Shown here: positions 27,774 through 38,340 of the stretch, in pieces
How the letters are laid out: every line of letters begins with the position of its first letter
How positions within the stretch are numbered: the stretch's first letter is position 1
Assembly (NCBI RefSeq): GCF_009936175.1
Contig: NZ_AP019773.1
Span: 1,054,001-1,118,000 of the forward strand
Source of the DNA: Bartonella quintana
GTDB lineage: Bacteria; Pseudomonadota; Alphaproteobacteria; Rhizobiales; Rhizobiaceae
Direction of reading: 5' to 3'
Length of the DNA: 64,000 bases
Program-made: the position numbers and the translations under genes
Notes under the pieces: generated by a model
The model's database searches: none
Seen by the model: the letters and a program-made list of their open reading frames with translations, nothing else
Told to the model about the DNA's origin: nothing

Positions 27774-28260
27774 GTGCTTTTTATCGATAAATTTTCTCAT
27801 TATCAACAATGCTATGTAGCACAATGCTAATATCGGCATAAAAATTGATATTTATACTGAAAAAGATAACTTCAAATGCATAGTGTATACACGCCATGAA
27901 ATTTCCTCATAAACCATCTAATATGAATCATAGCTGGAAGAACTTGATTTTCATATAAGTCTTTAATAAAATAAAGAAAAAAATGGACACGAGCAATTGC
28001 GTTTCTGCAAAAAAAGCTCTTCACAAAATACTATCCTATATCTTAATTCCCAATATTCAAGAACCTAAATAAAGCAGCATAAATTTAAAATAAATGAACG
28101 AATAACAGAGATAAATCTCTTGAACTATGACACACTTTTCCTGAATATTTGGTGTTTTATATCTCAATTCTCGAAATAGCCAATGCCATTGCTTTTAACT
28201 ATTTATAAGCATAAGCAAACAAACTTTCACTCATTTAATAATTTAAATATTGTTAAAAAT
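27774..28260. other. Spacer between array terminator and thrC relic
   Basis: About 490 AT-rich bases; no gene, RNA or repeat recognised. It should include the former thrC promoter. Confidence 0.35.
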
Positions 28261-29459
28261 ATGAAATATATCAGCACGAAAGATGAGGCTTCTGTTTTAG
28301 GCTTTACTAAAACTATCATGGCTGAGTTAGCGAGCGATGGAGCTCCTTATCTTCCAGAAAAATTTCCTCAATTATCACTTGATGCATTACGAGCGCTCCG
28401 TGGATAATCTTACACAAAAACCGCTAAAACACTTCTTTGACCCTTTGAGTAATAAGATTGAATATACACCTTTTAAGAATATGATTGCCGAATCTCATAC
28501 TATTTTCGTCATCCAGCAACTTATCTTTTGCTGCAAACTGGTGCAGATGAATTTATTCTTGAATTTTTTCATGATCCTATTTTGGCATTTAAAAATGTGG
28601 CAATGAATTTCTTTCTAAACTGATGGATTACATTCTCACTAAAAAATAGGCACGCAGTGATTATTGGTGGCCACATCAGGTAATACAAGTAGTGCTGCAA
28701 CAAGCCTAAGCCTTCACTGGAAAAGAACATTCAGAAATTTTTATTTTGTTTGCTAAAGGGCGTGTATGATGGCGCAAATTGTTTACTATCTTCATCTACA
28801 CTCTTCCTAAGTGCTCCTGACAGACCTATCTCATTTGCTGTTTGTACTGGAAATTTCGGTGATATTTTTGCGGGTTATGTTGCTACCGGTATGGAGTTAC
28901 CCATTGCACAATTGATCATTCCGACGAATGATAATGACATCCTCGCACGCACATTGACCAGCGGCACTTATGAAATACGGCCAATAACCCACATAATATC
29001 ACCTTCTATGTATATTCAAGTCTCTTCTAATTTTGAACGCTTGATGTTTGAAAGTAGCAATCATGATCCAGTATGAAATTCGCAATGCAATGGAAAATTT
29101 GCAAAAATCAAGACATTTTAATCTTAATGAAAAACACTTCAAAAGTATTTCCCCCCTGTTTTCTGCCGGAAAAAGTAGTATAGTTGAACCAGCGCAAACA
29201 ATTGATAATATTTATCAAGAAAGCGGCTATTTCGCTGATCCACGTACAGCTGCTGCCCTTAAGAGTAACTCGGGAAAACAAAAAAACACATATTCCAATG
29301 ATCGTCCTTGCGACTGCTCATCCTACCAAATTTCCTGATGCAATCAAAAATCCCTGTGGAATTGATACTCCATTGCCATCTTGAAACGATTTTATGGAAC
29401 GCGAAAAATGCTTCATAGGTCTTGCTAATGATGAAAAAATAGTAAAAGATTACATTTCT
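28261..29459 (+). pseudogene. thrC: Threonine synthase relic
   Basis: Fragments in several frames follow threonine synthase order. The start is MKYISTKDEASVLGFTKTIM with APYLPEKFPQLSLDALRALRG, ended by TAA at 28405-28407. Later come FRHPATYLLLQTGADEFILE-like pieces around 28500-28570, LAFKNVAMN, then ATSGNTSSAATS around 28670. After about 70 missing codons SAPDRPISFAVCTGNFGDIF and GYVATGMELPIAQLI, LARTLTSGTYEIRP and IQVSSNFERLMFE follow (28800-29055), and near the end ATAHPTKFPDAIKNPCGID. Several frameshifts, stops and an internal deletion make it inactive. The loss removes the last step of threonine synthesis (phosphohomoserine to threonine). It lies directly before the M16 peptidase gene, its usual rhizobial neighbour. 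Confidence 0.93.
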
Positions 29460-29565
29460 TTAAAATTGCTGCATCTTATTAAGGTTAGCTGCATTAATTC
29501 AAATTAAAAATATTCCAATACTTTTATAATGAGGTATTTGGCTTGTTTAACGGAGTCGTAAACAC

Positions 29566-30840
29566 ATGGGTGTAGATATCAGTCGCCTAAGTAATGGTTT
29601 GACTATCGCCACACATACAATGCAACAAATTGACAGTGTAGCGCTCGGAATATGGGTTAAAGTCGGTTCACGCAATGAAACCTTCTCGCAACATGGCATC
29701 GCTCATCTTCTTGAACATATGGCCTTCAAAGGAACGGAAAACCGTACAGCCTTTCAGATTGCAACTGATATTGAAGATGTCGGTGGTGAAATCAATGCCA
29801 CCACAAGTACGGAAACAACTGCCTATTTTGCACGCGTACTCAAAAATGATATCCCGCTTGCCATTGATATTTTAGCCGATATTTTGATGTATTCAAAATT
29901 TGATGAAGATGAATTAGAACGGGAAAAACAAGTGGTTTTTCAAGAAATTGGTGCCGCTCGTGATATACCTGATGATATTGTTTTTGATCACTTTACTGAA
30001 ACAGCCTTTCGTCATCAATCTCTTGGTCGCTCTATTTTAGGAACCCCTAAAACAGTTCAATCATTTACATCTGCTGACCTCCATAGTTTTATGGATAAAC
30101 AATACAGCGCAGACCGTATGATTGTAGTTGCGGCAGGCGCTGTAGAGCACGAAAATTTCCTGCAAAAAGTCGAAAGTCATTTTCGCACTTTTCGTTCCCA
30201 CTCAATAGCACCCCTCACTAACCTTGCCAATTATGTTGGCGGCGATTTTCGTGAATATCGCGATTTAATGGATACGCAAGTTGTTCTCGGTTTCGAAGGA
30301 CGCGCCTATCATGCGCGTGATTTTTATGCTGCCCAAATTCTTTCAATTATTCTTGGTGGAGGCATGTCATCGCGCCTCTTCCAAGAAGTGAGAGAAAAAC
30401 GTGGATTATGCTACTCTATTTATGCTTTTCATTGGGGGTTTTCAGATACCGGACTCTTTGGCGTTCACGCAGCCACCGGACAAGAGGGACTCAAAGAACT
30501 TCTTCCTGTGATTCTCGATGAGCTCTCTAAGGCAAGCAAAAACATCCATGCGAGTGAACTTCAACGAGCACGAGCACAATATCGTGCTAGCCTTACAATG
30601 TCACAGGAAAATCCATCTAGCCAAGCCAATCTCATTGCCCGCCAAATGCTTCTTTATGGCCGACCAATTCCTCTATCTGAAACAATTGAACGCTTAGAGC
30701 TTATTACGCCCGCAAGATTAACTGATTTAGCTCATCGTCTTTTTATCAATTCCACTCCAACATTAGCAGCTGTCGGACCTGTTGGCTCCCTCATGAATTT
30801 TGATGATTTAACATCAACACTTTCACCCAATATAAAGTAA
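29566..30840 (+). CDS. M16-family zinc metallopeptidase (processing peptidase-like)
   Basis: A 424-residue insulinase/pitrilysin-type peptidase related to the mitochondrial processing peptidase beta subunit. The inverted zinc motif HxxEH is at 47-51 (HLLEH in IAHLLEHMAFKGT), and the further zinc-binding glutamate lies in the EREKQVVFQEIGAA helix (about 124-137). The C-terminal half has the glycine-rich ILGGGMSSRLFQEVREKRGL substrate-binding segment. Complete length. No signal peptide, so cytoplasmic or exported by an unknown route. In Rhizobiales it follows thrC; here thrC is a relic 100 bases upstream, so this gene must have kept its own expression. Confidence 0.93.
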   Translation: MGVDISRLSNGLTIATHTMQQIDSVALGIWVKVGSRNETFSQHGIAHLLEHMAFKGTENRTAFQIATDIEDVGGEINATTSTETTAYFARVLKNDIPLAIDILADILMYSKFDEDELEREKQVVFQEIGAARDIPDDIVFDHFTETAFRHQSLGRSILGTPKTVQSFTSADLHSFMDKQYSADRMIVVAAGAVEHENFLQKVESHFRTFRSHSIAPLTNLANYVGGDFREYRDLMDTQVVLGFEGRAYHARDFYAAQILSIILGGGMSSRLFQEVREKRGLCYSIYAFHWGFSDTGLFGVHAATGQEGLKELLPVILDELSKASKNIHASELQRARAQYRASLTMSQENPSSQANLIARQMLLYGRPIPLSETIERLELITPARLTDLAHRLFINSTPTLAAVGPVGSLMNFDDLTSTLSPNIK

Positions 30841-31291
30841 GACTAAATAATTTTTTTCAAACGCTTTAGTGCATCTATGGCTATGAGAAAGTTACCTTAA
30901 AAAGGAGATGAAATAATAATGCACGTATTATATGACAAAATTTACCACAAAAATTCTTCTTCCTGAAAGTTTGGAAAATATTTATCAAAGAGCCGTACAA
31001 AACTATTCAATTCACGCTTCATGTGATAAAGGATCTAGTAAGAGAATTATATCTGTGAAATCTGAAAATCAATGGCTTCAATTTTCTTTCTCCAAAAATA
31101 AAATTCCATCGGTTTCAAGGTTTCATTAAAGCAAACAGATATCTAACCTATCTTTGTGCAAATCACATAACTTTTTCAAAAGGAAACGATAACCGCTCGT
31201 TATGTAGAATAAATTATAAAAGGTGGACGTATTTTCTTGAAAAGATAAATTAAAATTAAACATTATAAACAAAGACTGAGAGTAAAATATT
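30841..31291. other. Spacer with a doubtful small open frame
   Basis: About 450 bases. An AAGGAGATG Shine-Dalgarno near 30901-30909 precedes an ATG at 30919 that opens only 15 codons; a different frame at 30932-31129 encodes 65 residues (TKFTTKILLPESLENIYQRA...) without recognised features. This could be a frameshifted small gene, but I cannot support it. Confidence 0.3.
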
Positions 31292-34177
31292 GTGAAGAGT
31301 TTGCGTAAAATAATTAATATCACCTTTGTTGTAATCGTCAGCTTTTTTGTCCACCTTACATCAGTACAAGCAATTGAGCCTGTTAAAATTTCCTCTCAGG
31401 ATGCCGCTCTTGATCTTTCAAAAGCAATCGAAATTTATCATACGAACAACTCTATCTTTCAAACAAGTACAGTGCCAGGACCAGATGGTATCGTATGGCG
31501 TATTGAGGTACAGGCAAAAAGTGAAAATTTTTCTGGAAATTGGGCAGTATTTTCTCTTGCAAATCCCACAAATGAACAAATTGATCGTCTTATCGTTGCC
31601 CCACATTATCGCATGGCGTACTCTGGTTTTCTTCGGCCTGACCTTGGATCAGCGCGAATTCAATCCATCACTCCAAGTGAAGGTTTTTCTCTTGATCGTC
31701 AATCCAGTGTAAACTCTGATATCTTTCGTATTACACTTAACCCTGGCGCTGTTATTACATTTGTCGCAGAACTTAATTCTGCAAATTTGCCACAAATCTA
31801 TTTATGGCAACCTGAAGCTTATAAAGATGCAATTAATTCTTATACGCTTTATCATGGTATTCTTCTTGGTATATCAGGTCTTTTAGCGCTTCTATTAACT
31901 GTCCTTTTTGTCATTCGTGGAACAGGTCTCTTTCCTGCAACAGCTGCTGTCGCCTGGGCGGTTCTTTTTTATATTGGCATCGACTTCAACTTTTTAAATA
32001 AATTCTTTGCAGTTACATTAACAACACAACCAATCTGGCGTGCTGGTACAGAAGTAGCGCTTGCCGCCACATTCTTCATTTTCCTTTTTACCTACCTATG
32101 CCTTAATCGCTGGCACTATCGCTTCAGTTATGGTGCAATCGCATGGACTATCGCTCTTTGTGGTTTAGGAGCATTTGCTATTTACGACCCAACAAGAGTA
32201 GCTGGAATCGCGCGCTTATCATTTGGCCTCACCGTTGTGCTTGGTATAGTTTTAATCAGTTATTTTTCGATCCGAAGCTATGACCGCGCAATCATGCTTA
32301 TCCCAACATGGTTACTCATTAGCTTCTGGTGTTTTGGAGCCTATGCATGCATAGCAGGATATTTAAATAATGACATTATCCAACCAGCTTTAGCAGGTGG
32401 TTTAGTGCTCATCGTCCTTCTCATTAGCTTTACTGTCATGCAACAAACTTTTTCCAATGACGCTTTCCATGAAGGAATATTTTCCGACCTTGAACAACAA
32501 GTGCTGGCAGCAAAGGGAGCTGGAAATATTATTTGGGACTGGAATGTCGAACGTGACCGCATTGTTGTGCATCCAGACATGAAGACCCTCTTTGGAACTG
32601 AAACCAAAAAACTCAATGGTACTATGCGCAACTGGATTTCAGCTTTACATTACGATGATCGTGAGCGCTTTCAAGCTGTCCTGGATATCATTCTAAAAAA
32701 TAAAAAGGGACGCATTGATCAAATTTTTCGGCTTTCTGCCGGTGGTGGTTATTATCATTGGTTTTCTCTCCGCGCACGTCCAGCTATGCAAAAAGATGGA
32801 AAAATTACGCGTGTTATTGGGAGCATTGTCAATATTACTAACCACAAAAAAGCCGAAGAACGATTATTGCATGATGCAATTCACGACAGCTTAACGGGAC
32901 TCCCTAATCAACAAATTTTTTTTGACAGACTACAAAACTATACCTCTTTGGCTAAAGCAAATATCAAAGTTAGACCAAGCGTCTTTATGATTGACTTTGA
33001 TAATTTCCGTCAAATTAATCGTAAATTAGGCATAGCTGTTGGCGACACTGTACTGCTCATTATAGCACGCCGTTTGAGCCGTCTTATTAACTTTCAAGAT
33101 ACCTTATCACGTCTTTCCGCAGACCGTTTTGCAATCATTTTACTCAGTGAAACTGAACCACAGAAAATTGCAGCATTTGCAGATCATCTACACAAAACAA
33201 TCTCAGCACCTATTTCACTTACAGAAAAAAAAATAACGCTTTCAACATCAATTGGACTAGTCACATGGAGTGAAAGCAGATCAACTGCTAAAGATATTTT
33301 AAATGATAGTGAACTGGCGATGATCCGCGCAAAACAAATGGGTGGCAATCATATTGAACCTTTTCGCCCCAATTTTCGTAGTTTGGACCTCGGGCATAAC
33401 ACCATGGGGCAAGACATTCATTATGCTATAAAACGTAATGAAATAAAAATCCTCTACCATCCTATTCTTAATTTATCAGATGGACAAATTATTGGTTTTG
33501 AAACAATTTTAGAATGGCACCATCCAAATTATGGAAATTTAAATGTTTCTGATTTTATCAAGATCGTAGAAAATGAACAAATCGTTATGGATTTGGCACA
33601 ATTTATCATCGATAATGCCGTTATTGATCTTATAAATGTACAAGAAAAATTCCTCCAACAATCTTTCTTTATTTCAATCAATTTACCAAGTGCAGAAATG
33701 ATTCATCCTCGTTTCATAAATCAATTGCGCTCCACTCTGCTTCGCCACCCGCTCAACAAAGAGAGCTTGATGATAGAAATATCAGAATTTGTCTTGAGAA
33801 AAAATCCTGAACAATCGGCGCACTTTCTTGAACAAATTAAAACACTAGGCATGAATCTGGCACTGGATAATTTTGGAACCGGTTATTCATCACTTGCCTA
33901 TCTCGTCCGTTATCCATTCGATATGGTTAAATTAGATCGTTCGCTTATCTCTATCGATTCGCCTAAGAAAAAACTTGTTCTCAAGTCCATCATCAATATG
34001 GCAATTGATCTTAATTTGCAAATTATCGCAGAAGGCGTTGAAAATGAAAAAGAAGCGATCTTCCTGCGCCAAGAAGGCTGTAAATATGTTCAAAGTACAC
34101 TTGTTACTAAGCCAATTGCTATCGAAGAGCTAATCACTCTCGTTCAAAACCACTTCCCTTATAAAATAAAGACATAG
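31292..34177 (+). CDS. Membrane PAS-GGDEF-EAL protein with degenerate cyclase and altered phosphodiesterase site
   Basis: A 961-residue protein with a GTG start and a signal peptide (to about VQAIEPV). A periplasmic 7TMR-DISM-like sensory domain (about 30-180) is followed by seven or so membrane helices (about 185-385), a PAS/PAC domain (about 410-530, ending with GSIVNITNHKKAEERL), a GGDEF domain (about 535-690) and an EAL domain (about 700-955). The GGDEF motif is SADRF (609-613), so diguanylate cyclase activity is not expected. The EAL motif is ETI (E737 kept); NLP, EISE, KLDRS and AEGVE are kept, but the DDFGTG loop reads DNFGTG (D859, N860). The second metal aspartate is thus lost, which makes catalysis doubtful. 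It may be a c-di-GMP-responsive receptor. Confidence 0.88.
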   Translation: MKSLRKIINITFVVIVSFFVHLTSVQAIEPVKISSQDAALDLSKAIEIYHTNNSIFQTSTVPGPDGIVWRIEVQAKSENFSGNWAVFSLANPTNEQIDRLIVAPHYRMAYSGFLRPDLGSARIQSITPSEGFSLDRQSSVNSDIFRITLNPGAVITFVAELNSANLPQIYLWQPEAYKDAINSYTLYHGILLGISGLLALLLTVLFVIRGTGLFPATAAVAWAVLFYIGIDFNFLNKFFAVTLTTQPIWRAGTEVALAATFFIFLFTYLCLNRWHYRFSYGAIAWTIALCGLGAFAIYDPTRVAGIARLSFGLTVVLGIVLISYFSIRSYDRAIMLIPTWLLISFWCFGAYACIAGYLNNDIIQPALAGGLVLIVLLISFTVMQQTFSNDAFHEGIFSDLEQQVLAAKGAGNIIWDWNVERDRIVVHPDMKTLFGTETKKLNGTMRNWISALHYDDRERFQAVLDIILKNKKGRIDQIFRLSAGGGYYHWFSLRARPAMQKDGKITRVIGSIVNITNHKKAEERLLHDAIHDSLTGLPNQQIFFDRLQNYTSLAKANIKVRPSVFMIDFDNFRQINRKLGIAVGDTVLLIIARRLSRLINFQDTLSRLSADRFAIILLSETEPQKIAAFADHLHKTISAPISLTEKKITLSTSIGLVTWSESRSTAKDILNDSELAMIRAKQMGGNHIEPFRPNFRSLDLGHNTMGQDIHYAIKRNEIKILYHPILNLSDGQIIGFETILEWHHPNYGNLNVSDFIKIVENEQIVMDLAQFIIDNAVIDLINVQEKFLQQSFFISINLPSAEMIHPRFINQLRSTLLRHPLNKESLMIEISEFVLRKNPEQSAHFLEQIKTLGMNLALDNFGTGYSSLAYLVRYPFDMVKLDRSLISIDSPKKKLVLKSIINMAIDLNLQIIAEGVENEKEAIFLRQEGCKYVQSTLVTKPIAIEELITLVQNHFPYKIKT

Positions 34178-34224
34178 TAGAGAGAAAACTGTTGAATAAA
34201 AAACTCGGAAAATCGTAACACTCT

Positions 34225-34848
34225 CTACGCATGACCCATTTCAGAAACAAGATAGGTTGGGTTAATTCCCATGCGAATCAAGCTTTCATCATACTTACGA
34301 CTTAAATCGCTTTCAAAAAGAAAACTAGGCGATGTGGGGCTGATCAACCAGCCGTTTGTAGAAATTTCTGTCTCGAGTTGTCCCGGTTTCCATCCAGCAT
34401 AACCTAGCGCTATAAGTGCATGTTGAGGACCTTGTTCACAACTGATCGCTTTTAAAATATCAATAGTTGCAGTAAAGCAGATTTTTTCTGCAATAAGAAC
34501 AGTTTCTTTACAAGTGTAATCATCCGAATGGAGCACAAAACCACGTAAAGGATCAACAGGTCCGCCATAACGTACAGGAAAATTTTTTATTGGCTCAGAA
34601 AGATGTTTTTTTTGAACGCCGCTTATCACCCCAAGATGAAGCAAGAGCTCAGGAAAATCAATATGGTGCAATTGATTGAGAATAATCCCCATAGCACCAG
34701 CATCAGAATGTGCACAAACATAAACTACAGAACGAATAAAACGGTTATCATTCATCCCAGGCATTGCTATGAGTAATTGCCCACCTAAAAAGCCATCACG
34801 CTGCTTCATTAATCTGTTATTCTCCATAAATTGCATGTTAAAATCCAA
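34225..34848 (-). CDS. YqgE/AlgH-family protein
   Basis: A 207-residue UPF0301 (YqgE/AlgH) protein. Typical elements are [20 protein letters not shown] (about 22-41), [35 protein letters not shown] (about 93-108) and [16 protein letters not shown] (about 148-163). The biochemical role is unknown; AlgH affects alginate regulation in Pseudomonas. No signal peptide. The start may also be at the internal methionine MQFMENN; the chosen one is the longest. It is divergent from the relic of a DsbD-domain protein, the usual rhizobial neighbour. Confidence 0.92.
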   Translation of the reverse strand: MDFNMQFMENNRLMKQRDGFLGGQLLIAMPGMNDNRFIRSVVYVCAHSDAGAMGIILNQLHHIDFPELLLHLGVISGVQKKHLSEPIKNFPVRYGGPVDPLRGFVLHSDDYTCKETVLIAEKICFTATIDILKAISCEQGPQHALIALGYAGWKPGQLETEISTNGWLISPTSPSFLFESDLSRKYDESLIRMGINPTYLVSEMGHA

Positions 34849-34880
34849 AACAGTTACTACAAAAAGAAAATAAAGCGCAA

Positions 34881-35663
34881 ATGAAAAAAATTCAAATCTT
34901 TATAAATTTACAAAGTATTTCAATTTTATTTTATAAAAAACTTTTAGTTACTTTAAGCTTAACATTCTTAATTTTAGGATTACTTAACTTCTCAGTTAGC
35001 ATTCAAAAAAATAAAAATCATATCTTTTTGTAACACTTTGGTATGAAATCAGATGGAAGACGCATCAGACTAGCTCTCACCAGACCATCTCTATCTGGAA
35101 TAAGAAACGGCATTATTGAAATTATGCTTAAATCTGGATGGAAAACATACTGGCGTAATCCAGGCAATTCAGGTATGGCACCATTTTTTAATTTCAAGCG
35201 ACAGGTTTCTTATGAAATATTTTATCCCACACCACCCACAGCTTTATGAAACAGAAAACAACTGGCCAATAGGTTAAAAATAAAGTTCTATTGCCTTTTA
35301 CTATCTCCAATGCAAGTAATAATTTCATTGGTTCTTTAACTCTTGGATTATGTAATAAAATTTGCCTTCCGTTTACTATTAACTTTACTTTTTCTTCATC
35401 CATTCAAAAAACAAACACCTCCTTTTATCCTTGTTAAAGAAAGCTCAGGATGCCTTGCCCAACGAACACATAATGAGTTAAAATAAGTGAGAACATCGAG
35501 TATATGCTCTTTAGCGCTCCCACCCATTTCATACCAAAGAAAACAAACCAAACAATTTTTTATACAGTTTTCTTTAAAGATCACGCCTTAAGTGGAACAT
35601 TCACACTCCATCTGCAAGCAAGCAAACCCTCTCGTTACTCCGTGATAAAAGAGAAAGCTTCCC
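34881..35663 (+). pseudogene. Relic of a DsbD-domain periplasmic protein
   Basis: From ATG 34881 a signal-peptide-like start ([20 protein letters not shown]) reads to a TAA near 35031. The same frame resumes with GMKSDGRRIRLALTRPSLSG, LKSGWKTYWRNPGNSGM and FFNFKRQVSYEIFYP, and ends at 35249. Shifted frames then give PQLYETENNWPIGY, GSLTLGLCNKICLPFTINF and, near 35505-35650, HALSGTFTLHLQASKPS. This order matches the DsbD N-terminal-domain proteins encoded beside yqgE in Rhizobiales, with the GLCNKICLP motif carrying the two cysteines. Several stops and frameshifts make it inactive. Confidence 0.75.
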
Positions 35664-35671
35664 CCAAAAGG

Positions 35672-36148
35672 CTATGCCGAAAAGTACCCATTTTTGCGAT
35701 ATTCAGTAATTGCTTTACGTGCCAGTGCATCTGCACGCTCATTATCTGGATGTCCAGCATGTCCTTTTACCCAGTGCCATCTAATAGTATGAAGAGAACA
35801 AACATCTTCAAGAGCTTTCCATAACTCGATATTTTTAACAGTTTTTTTTGACGTCGTACGCCAATTATTCATTTTCCATCTTTCAAGCCATAAGGATATA
35901 CCATTGCGCACGTAAACCGAGTCCGTATAAAGATCAACCGAACAAGCCTCTTTAAGTACCTTCAACGCACAAATCGCTGCCATCAATTCCATTCGATTAT
36001 TGGTCGTTTGCACTTCTCCACTGTAAAGTTCACGTTCATGACCATTCCAGCGTAAAATCGCTCCCCACCCTCCAACTCCAGGATTACCAGAGCAAGCACC
36101 ATCTGTATAAATTTCAACAACTTTCTGTTGATTTAACATGAAATTCAA
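35672..36148 (-). CDS. rnhA: Ribonuclease HI
   Basis: A 158-residue enzyme degrading the RNA strand of RNA-DNA hybrids. The four acidic active-site residues are visible: Asp16 in [13 protein letters not shown], Glu in [10 protein letters not shown] (about residue 54), Asp in [14 protein letters not shown] (about 76) and Asp in [14 protein letters not shown] (about 140). Also [10 protein letters not shown]. Length normal. In Rhizobiales it follows ispH and thrB, as here, where thrB upstream is a relic. It remains intact although its operon partner is lost. Confidence 0.97.
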   Translation of the reverse strand: MNFMLNQQKVVEIYTDGACSGNPGVGGWGAILRWNGHERELYSGEVQTTNNRMELMAAICALKVLKEACSVDLYTDSVYVRNGISLWLERWKMNNWRTTSKKTVKNIELWKALEDVCSLHTIRWHWVKGHAGHPDNERADALARKAITEYRKNGYFSA

Positions 36149-36207
36149 AACCCTAGCTTACACAGCGAACCCGTATTTACTAAAAAACAAAGCTTGTGCC
36201 AATATTC

Positions 36208-37104
36208 CTATGGATCTTTCTTAACAACAAAACTACCGAGCAGTATATTAAACCAATCATAAAAGCGTGTGAGTAAAAAGCTTAAAGCCGCACCACGCGC
36301 CAACGGAACAATCGTGTTCAATTCTAAAGGAACCAATGTTCTCATTTTTTGATAATTTTCTAATAGCACACGTGCTTTGATAAGATTATAGGGATGTAAT
36401 ATTCAAAACACCATGCATTCAAGCAGATTGCCAAGTCATAAGCCAAAAAGTCATTACAAGCAAAATAGAAATCGATAATATAAGAAAGACTATGATTTTA
36501 AAAAACACATTATCATTAAATAAATCAGCGTGAACGATGCCTGTTGGCAAATTCGACGGCCAATTTTCTTCTAGAAAAGCTAATTCGGGATCAATTTTTT
36601 CCAAATTTTTTAAGCAACACATCTTCTCTCGTTTGGCAGCTTTTCCATAAAATCTTCCAATCCACAAGAGAAAGAGTATTCCGAAGATATAAGTGAAAAA
36701 TCCTTTCTTGCTAAATGTAATTATGCTAAACTAACCCCTACCTCGTAGCAACAACAGACATCTGATTGACGAACCCACATCCCTTCCTAAAATAAAAAGT
36801 AATAACAGTAGCAGAACCTCCTGCTAATTCACCGATCGTTGTCCCATCATTCTGAATAACCAGTTGAGGGCAAGGGATTCCCTGGCTCTTTTAGTGCCGC
36901 ATAAAACTACAAAAAAGCAAATCATCTTTTGAAATACGTTTTTCATAAAGCGTTAAAATACATCTACCTTCTGTTGTATTAAGCAAGAAATTAGAGCCCT
37001 CGATCCCCTCTGCTATGCCTTGATATGAGAGAAGTGAACCGATCGAGTAACCTGTCAAAAATGCCTTCAAATCATTTGAATGAATATCTGTATAGACCAG
37101 CCAT
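36208..37104 (-). pseudogene. thrB: Homoserine kinase relic (ThrB, APH-type)
   Basis: The former start is disturbed by one extra base, so that ATGGCT no longer leads into the protein frame. That frame reads [39 protein letters not shown] and [18 protein letters not shown] to a TAA, then GIPCPQLVIQNDGTTIGELA in another frame. After a deletion, [20 protein letters not shown] and [15 protein letters not shown] (kinase catalytic HADLFNDN) remain intact in a piece ending at 36419. The C-terminus NYQKMRTLVPLEL, RFYDWFNILLGSFVVKKDP is again split. The remains are those of the aminoglycoside-kinase-like ThrB of alphaproteobacteria. The gene is dead; ispH upstream and rnhA downstream are intact. Confidence 0.92.
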
Positions 37105-37136
37105 TATTCTGCTTTCATTGTAGGCATTTATGTATC

Positions 37137-38159
37137 CTAGTTTTTGTTTTTTAGCGTTTCAGACTGACCATTCACAAAAGCCATATCTTGAGGCGTTAAA
37201 ATAACATTGCGCAATTCCCGATTGACCAAAAATGTCTCCCTTTCCACCACTGTTTCAGACAATTCTACTGTAACATCATAACGTTCACGAAAAGCTGAAA
37301 TAATTTCATCAACAATAATTTCAGGCGCAGAAGCCCCTGCTGAAAGACTCACAACAGAAAGAGGACCCAGACGATCAAAATCAATTTCATCAGCCCGTTG
37401 AACTAAAATAGACTGCCGCGCACCAAATCTCTCAGCAACTTCTACCAAACGTCGTGAATTAGAAGAATTCGGTGCACCAACAATCAAAAATAAATCACTC
37501 CCCAGTGCCGCCGCTTTAACAGCATTTTGGCGATTCGTCGTAGCATAGCAAATTGATTCGGCAGCCGGTGGTTCCAACGCAGGAAAACGTCTCTGTAATA
37601 CATCAAGAATCCCTGCTGTATCTTCAACAGAAAGTGTTGTTTGCGTCACAAACCCCAATTTATCTGGATCATCTGGCTGATAATGCAAAGCATCTTCTAT
37701 CGTTTCAATCAAAGTAACAGCTCCTTTTTCAAGCTGTCCCATTGTTCCTATCACTTCAGGATGACCAGCATGACCAATCAATATAACATGACGGCCATGA
37801 CGTTGATGTCGCATCGCTTGTTTATGAACCTTAGAAACCAACGGACATGTTGCATCAAGATAAAACAGATTGTAACGATTAGCCTGTTCTGGTACAGATT
37901 TTGGGACACCATGCGCAGAAAATACAACAGGCTGATTGCGATGTTCTTCTGGAATCTCATCAAGTTCTTCCACAAAAATGGCTCCTCGTTGCTGTAATCC
38001 TTCAACCACATAGCGATTGTGCACAATTTCATGACGAACATAAACTGGAGCACCATATTTTTTTAATGCAAGAAGGACAATCTGTATAGCGCGATCAACC
38101 CCTGCACAAAATCCACGCGGACTACAAAGACGTATTATTAAAGGGGAAGGCACAGACAT
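37137..38159 (-). CDS. ispH: 4-hydroxy-3-methylbut-2-enyl diphosphate reductase
   Basis: A 340-residue iron-sulfur enzyme producing IPP and DMAPP in the last step of the non-mevalonate isoprenoid pathway. The three cluster-binding cysteines sit in CSPRGFCAG (near residue 12), [11 protein letters not shown] (about 104) and [13 protein letters not shown] (about 205). Conserved acid/base patterns [10 protein letters not shown] and [11 protein letters not shown] are also present. It works with dxs, also encoded in this window. It is the first gene of the ispH-thrB-rnhA set, of which thrB is now a relic. Confidence 0.97.
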   Translation of the reverse strand: MSVPSPLIIRLCSPRGFCAGVDRAIQIVLLALKKYGAPVYVRHEIVHNRYVVEGLQQRGAIFVEELDEIPEEHRNQPVVFSAHGVPKSVPEQANRYNLFYLDATCPLVSKVHKQAMRHQRHGRHVILIGHAGHPEVIGTMGQLEKGAVTLIETIEDALHYQPDDPDKLGFVTQTTLSVEDTAGILDVLQRRFPALEPPAAESICYATTNRQNAVKAAALGSDLFLIVGAPNSSNSRRLVEVAERFGARQSILVQRADEIDFDRLGPLSVVSLSAGASAPEIIVDEIISAFRERYDVTVELSETVVERETFLVNRELRNVILTPQDMAFVNGQSETLKNKN

Positions 38160-38340
38160 AAACCCACCTTAATTTTATAACTTTGATCATATAGCCAAAC
38201 AGGCTATTTTTATGCACTCTATAAACAGTGTAAAGAGAAAAATTGAAAATATTATCCTTTTCTGTCACAGCCCCTCTCTATAAAATACCTTTACGGCATT
38301 CAGACGGCTCTTTAAAAAGTTTCTCTTTAATTTCATTACA

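Noticed and set aside
29048..29338. 96-codon frame considered as a separate gene
   Set aside because: Its sequence is the C-terminal third of threonine synthase shifted by a frameshift; it belongs to the thrC relic.
36419..36667. 82-codon frame with HADLFNDN considered as a small kinase
   Set aside because: The HADLFNDN motif is the catalytic loop of homoserine kinase; flanking fragments in other frames show that it is a piece of a broken thrB.
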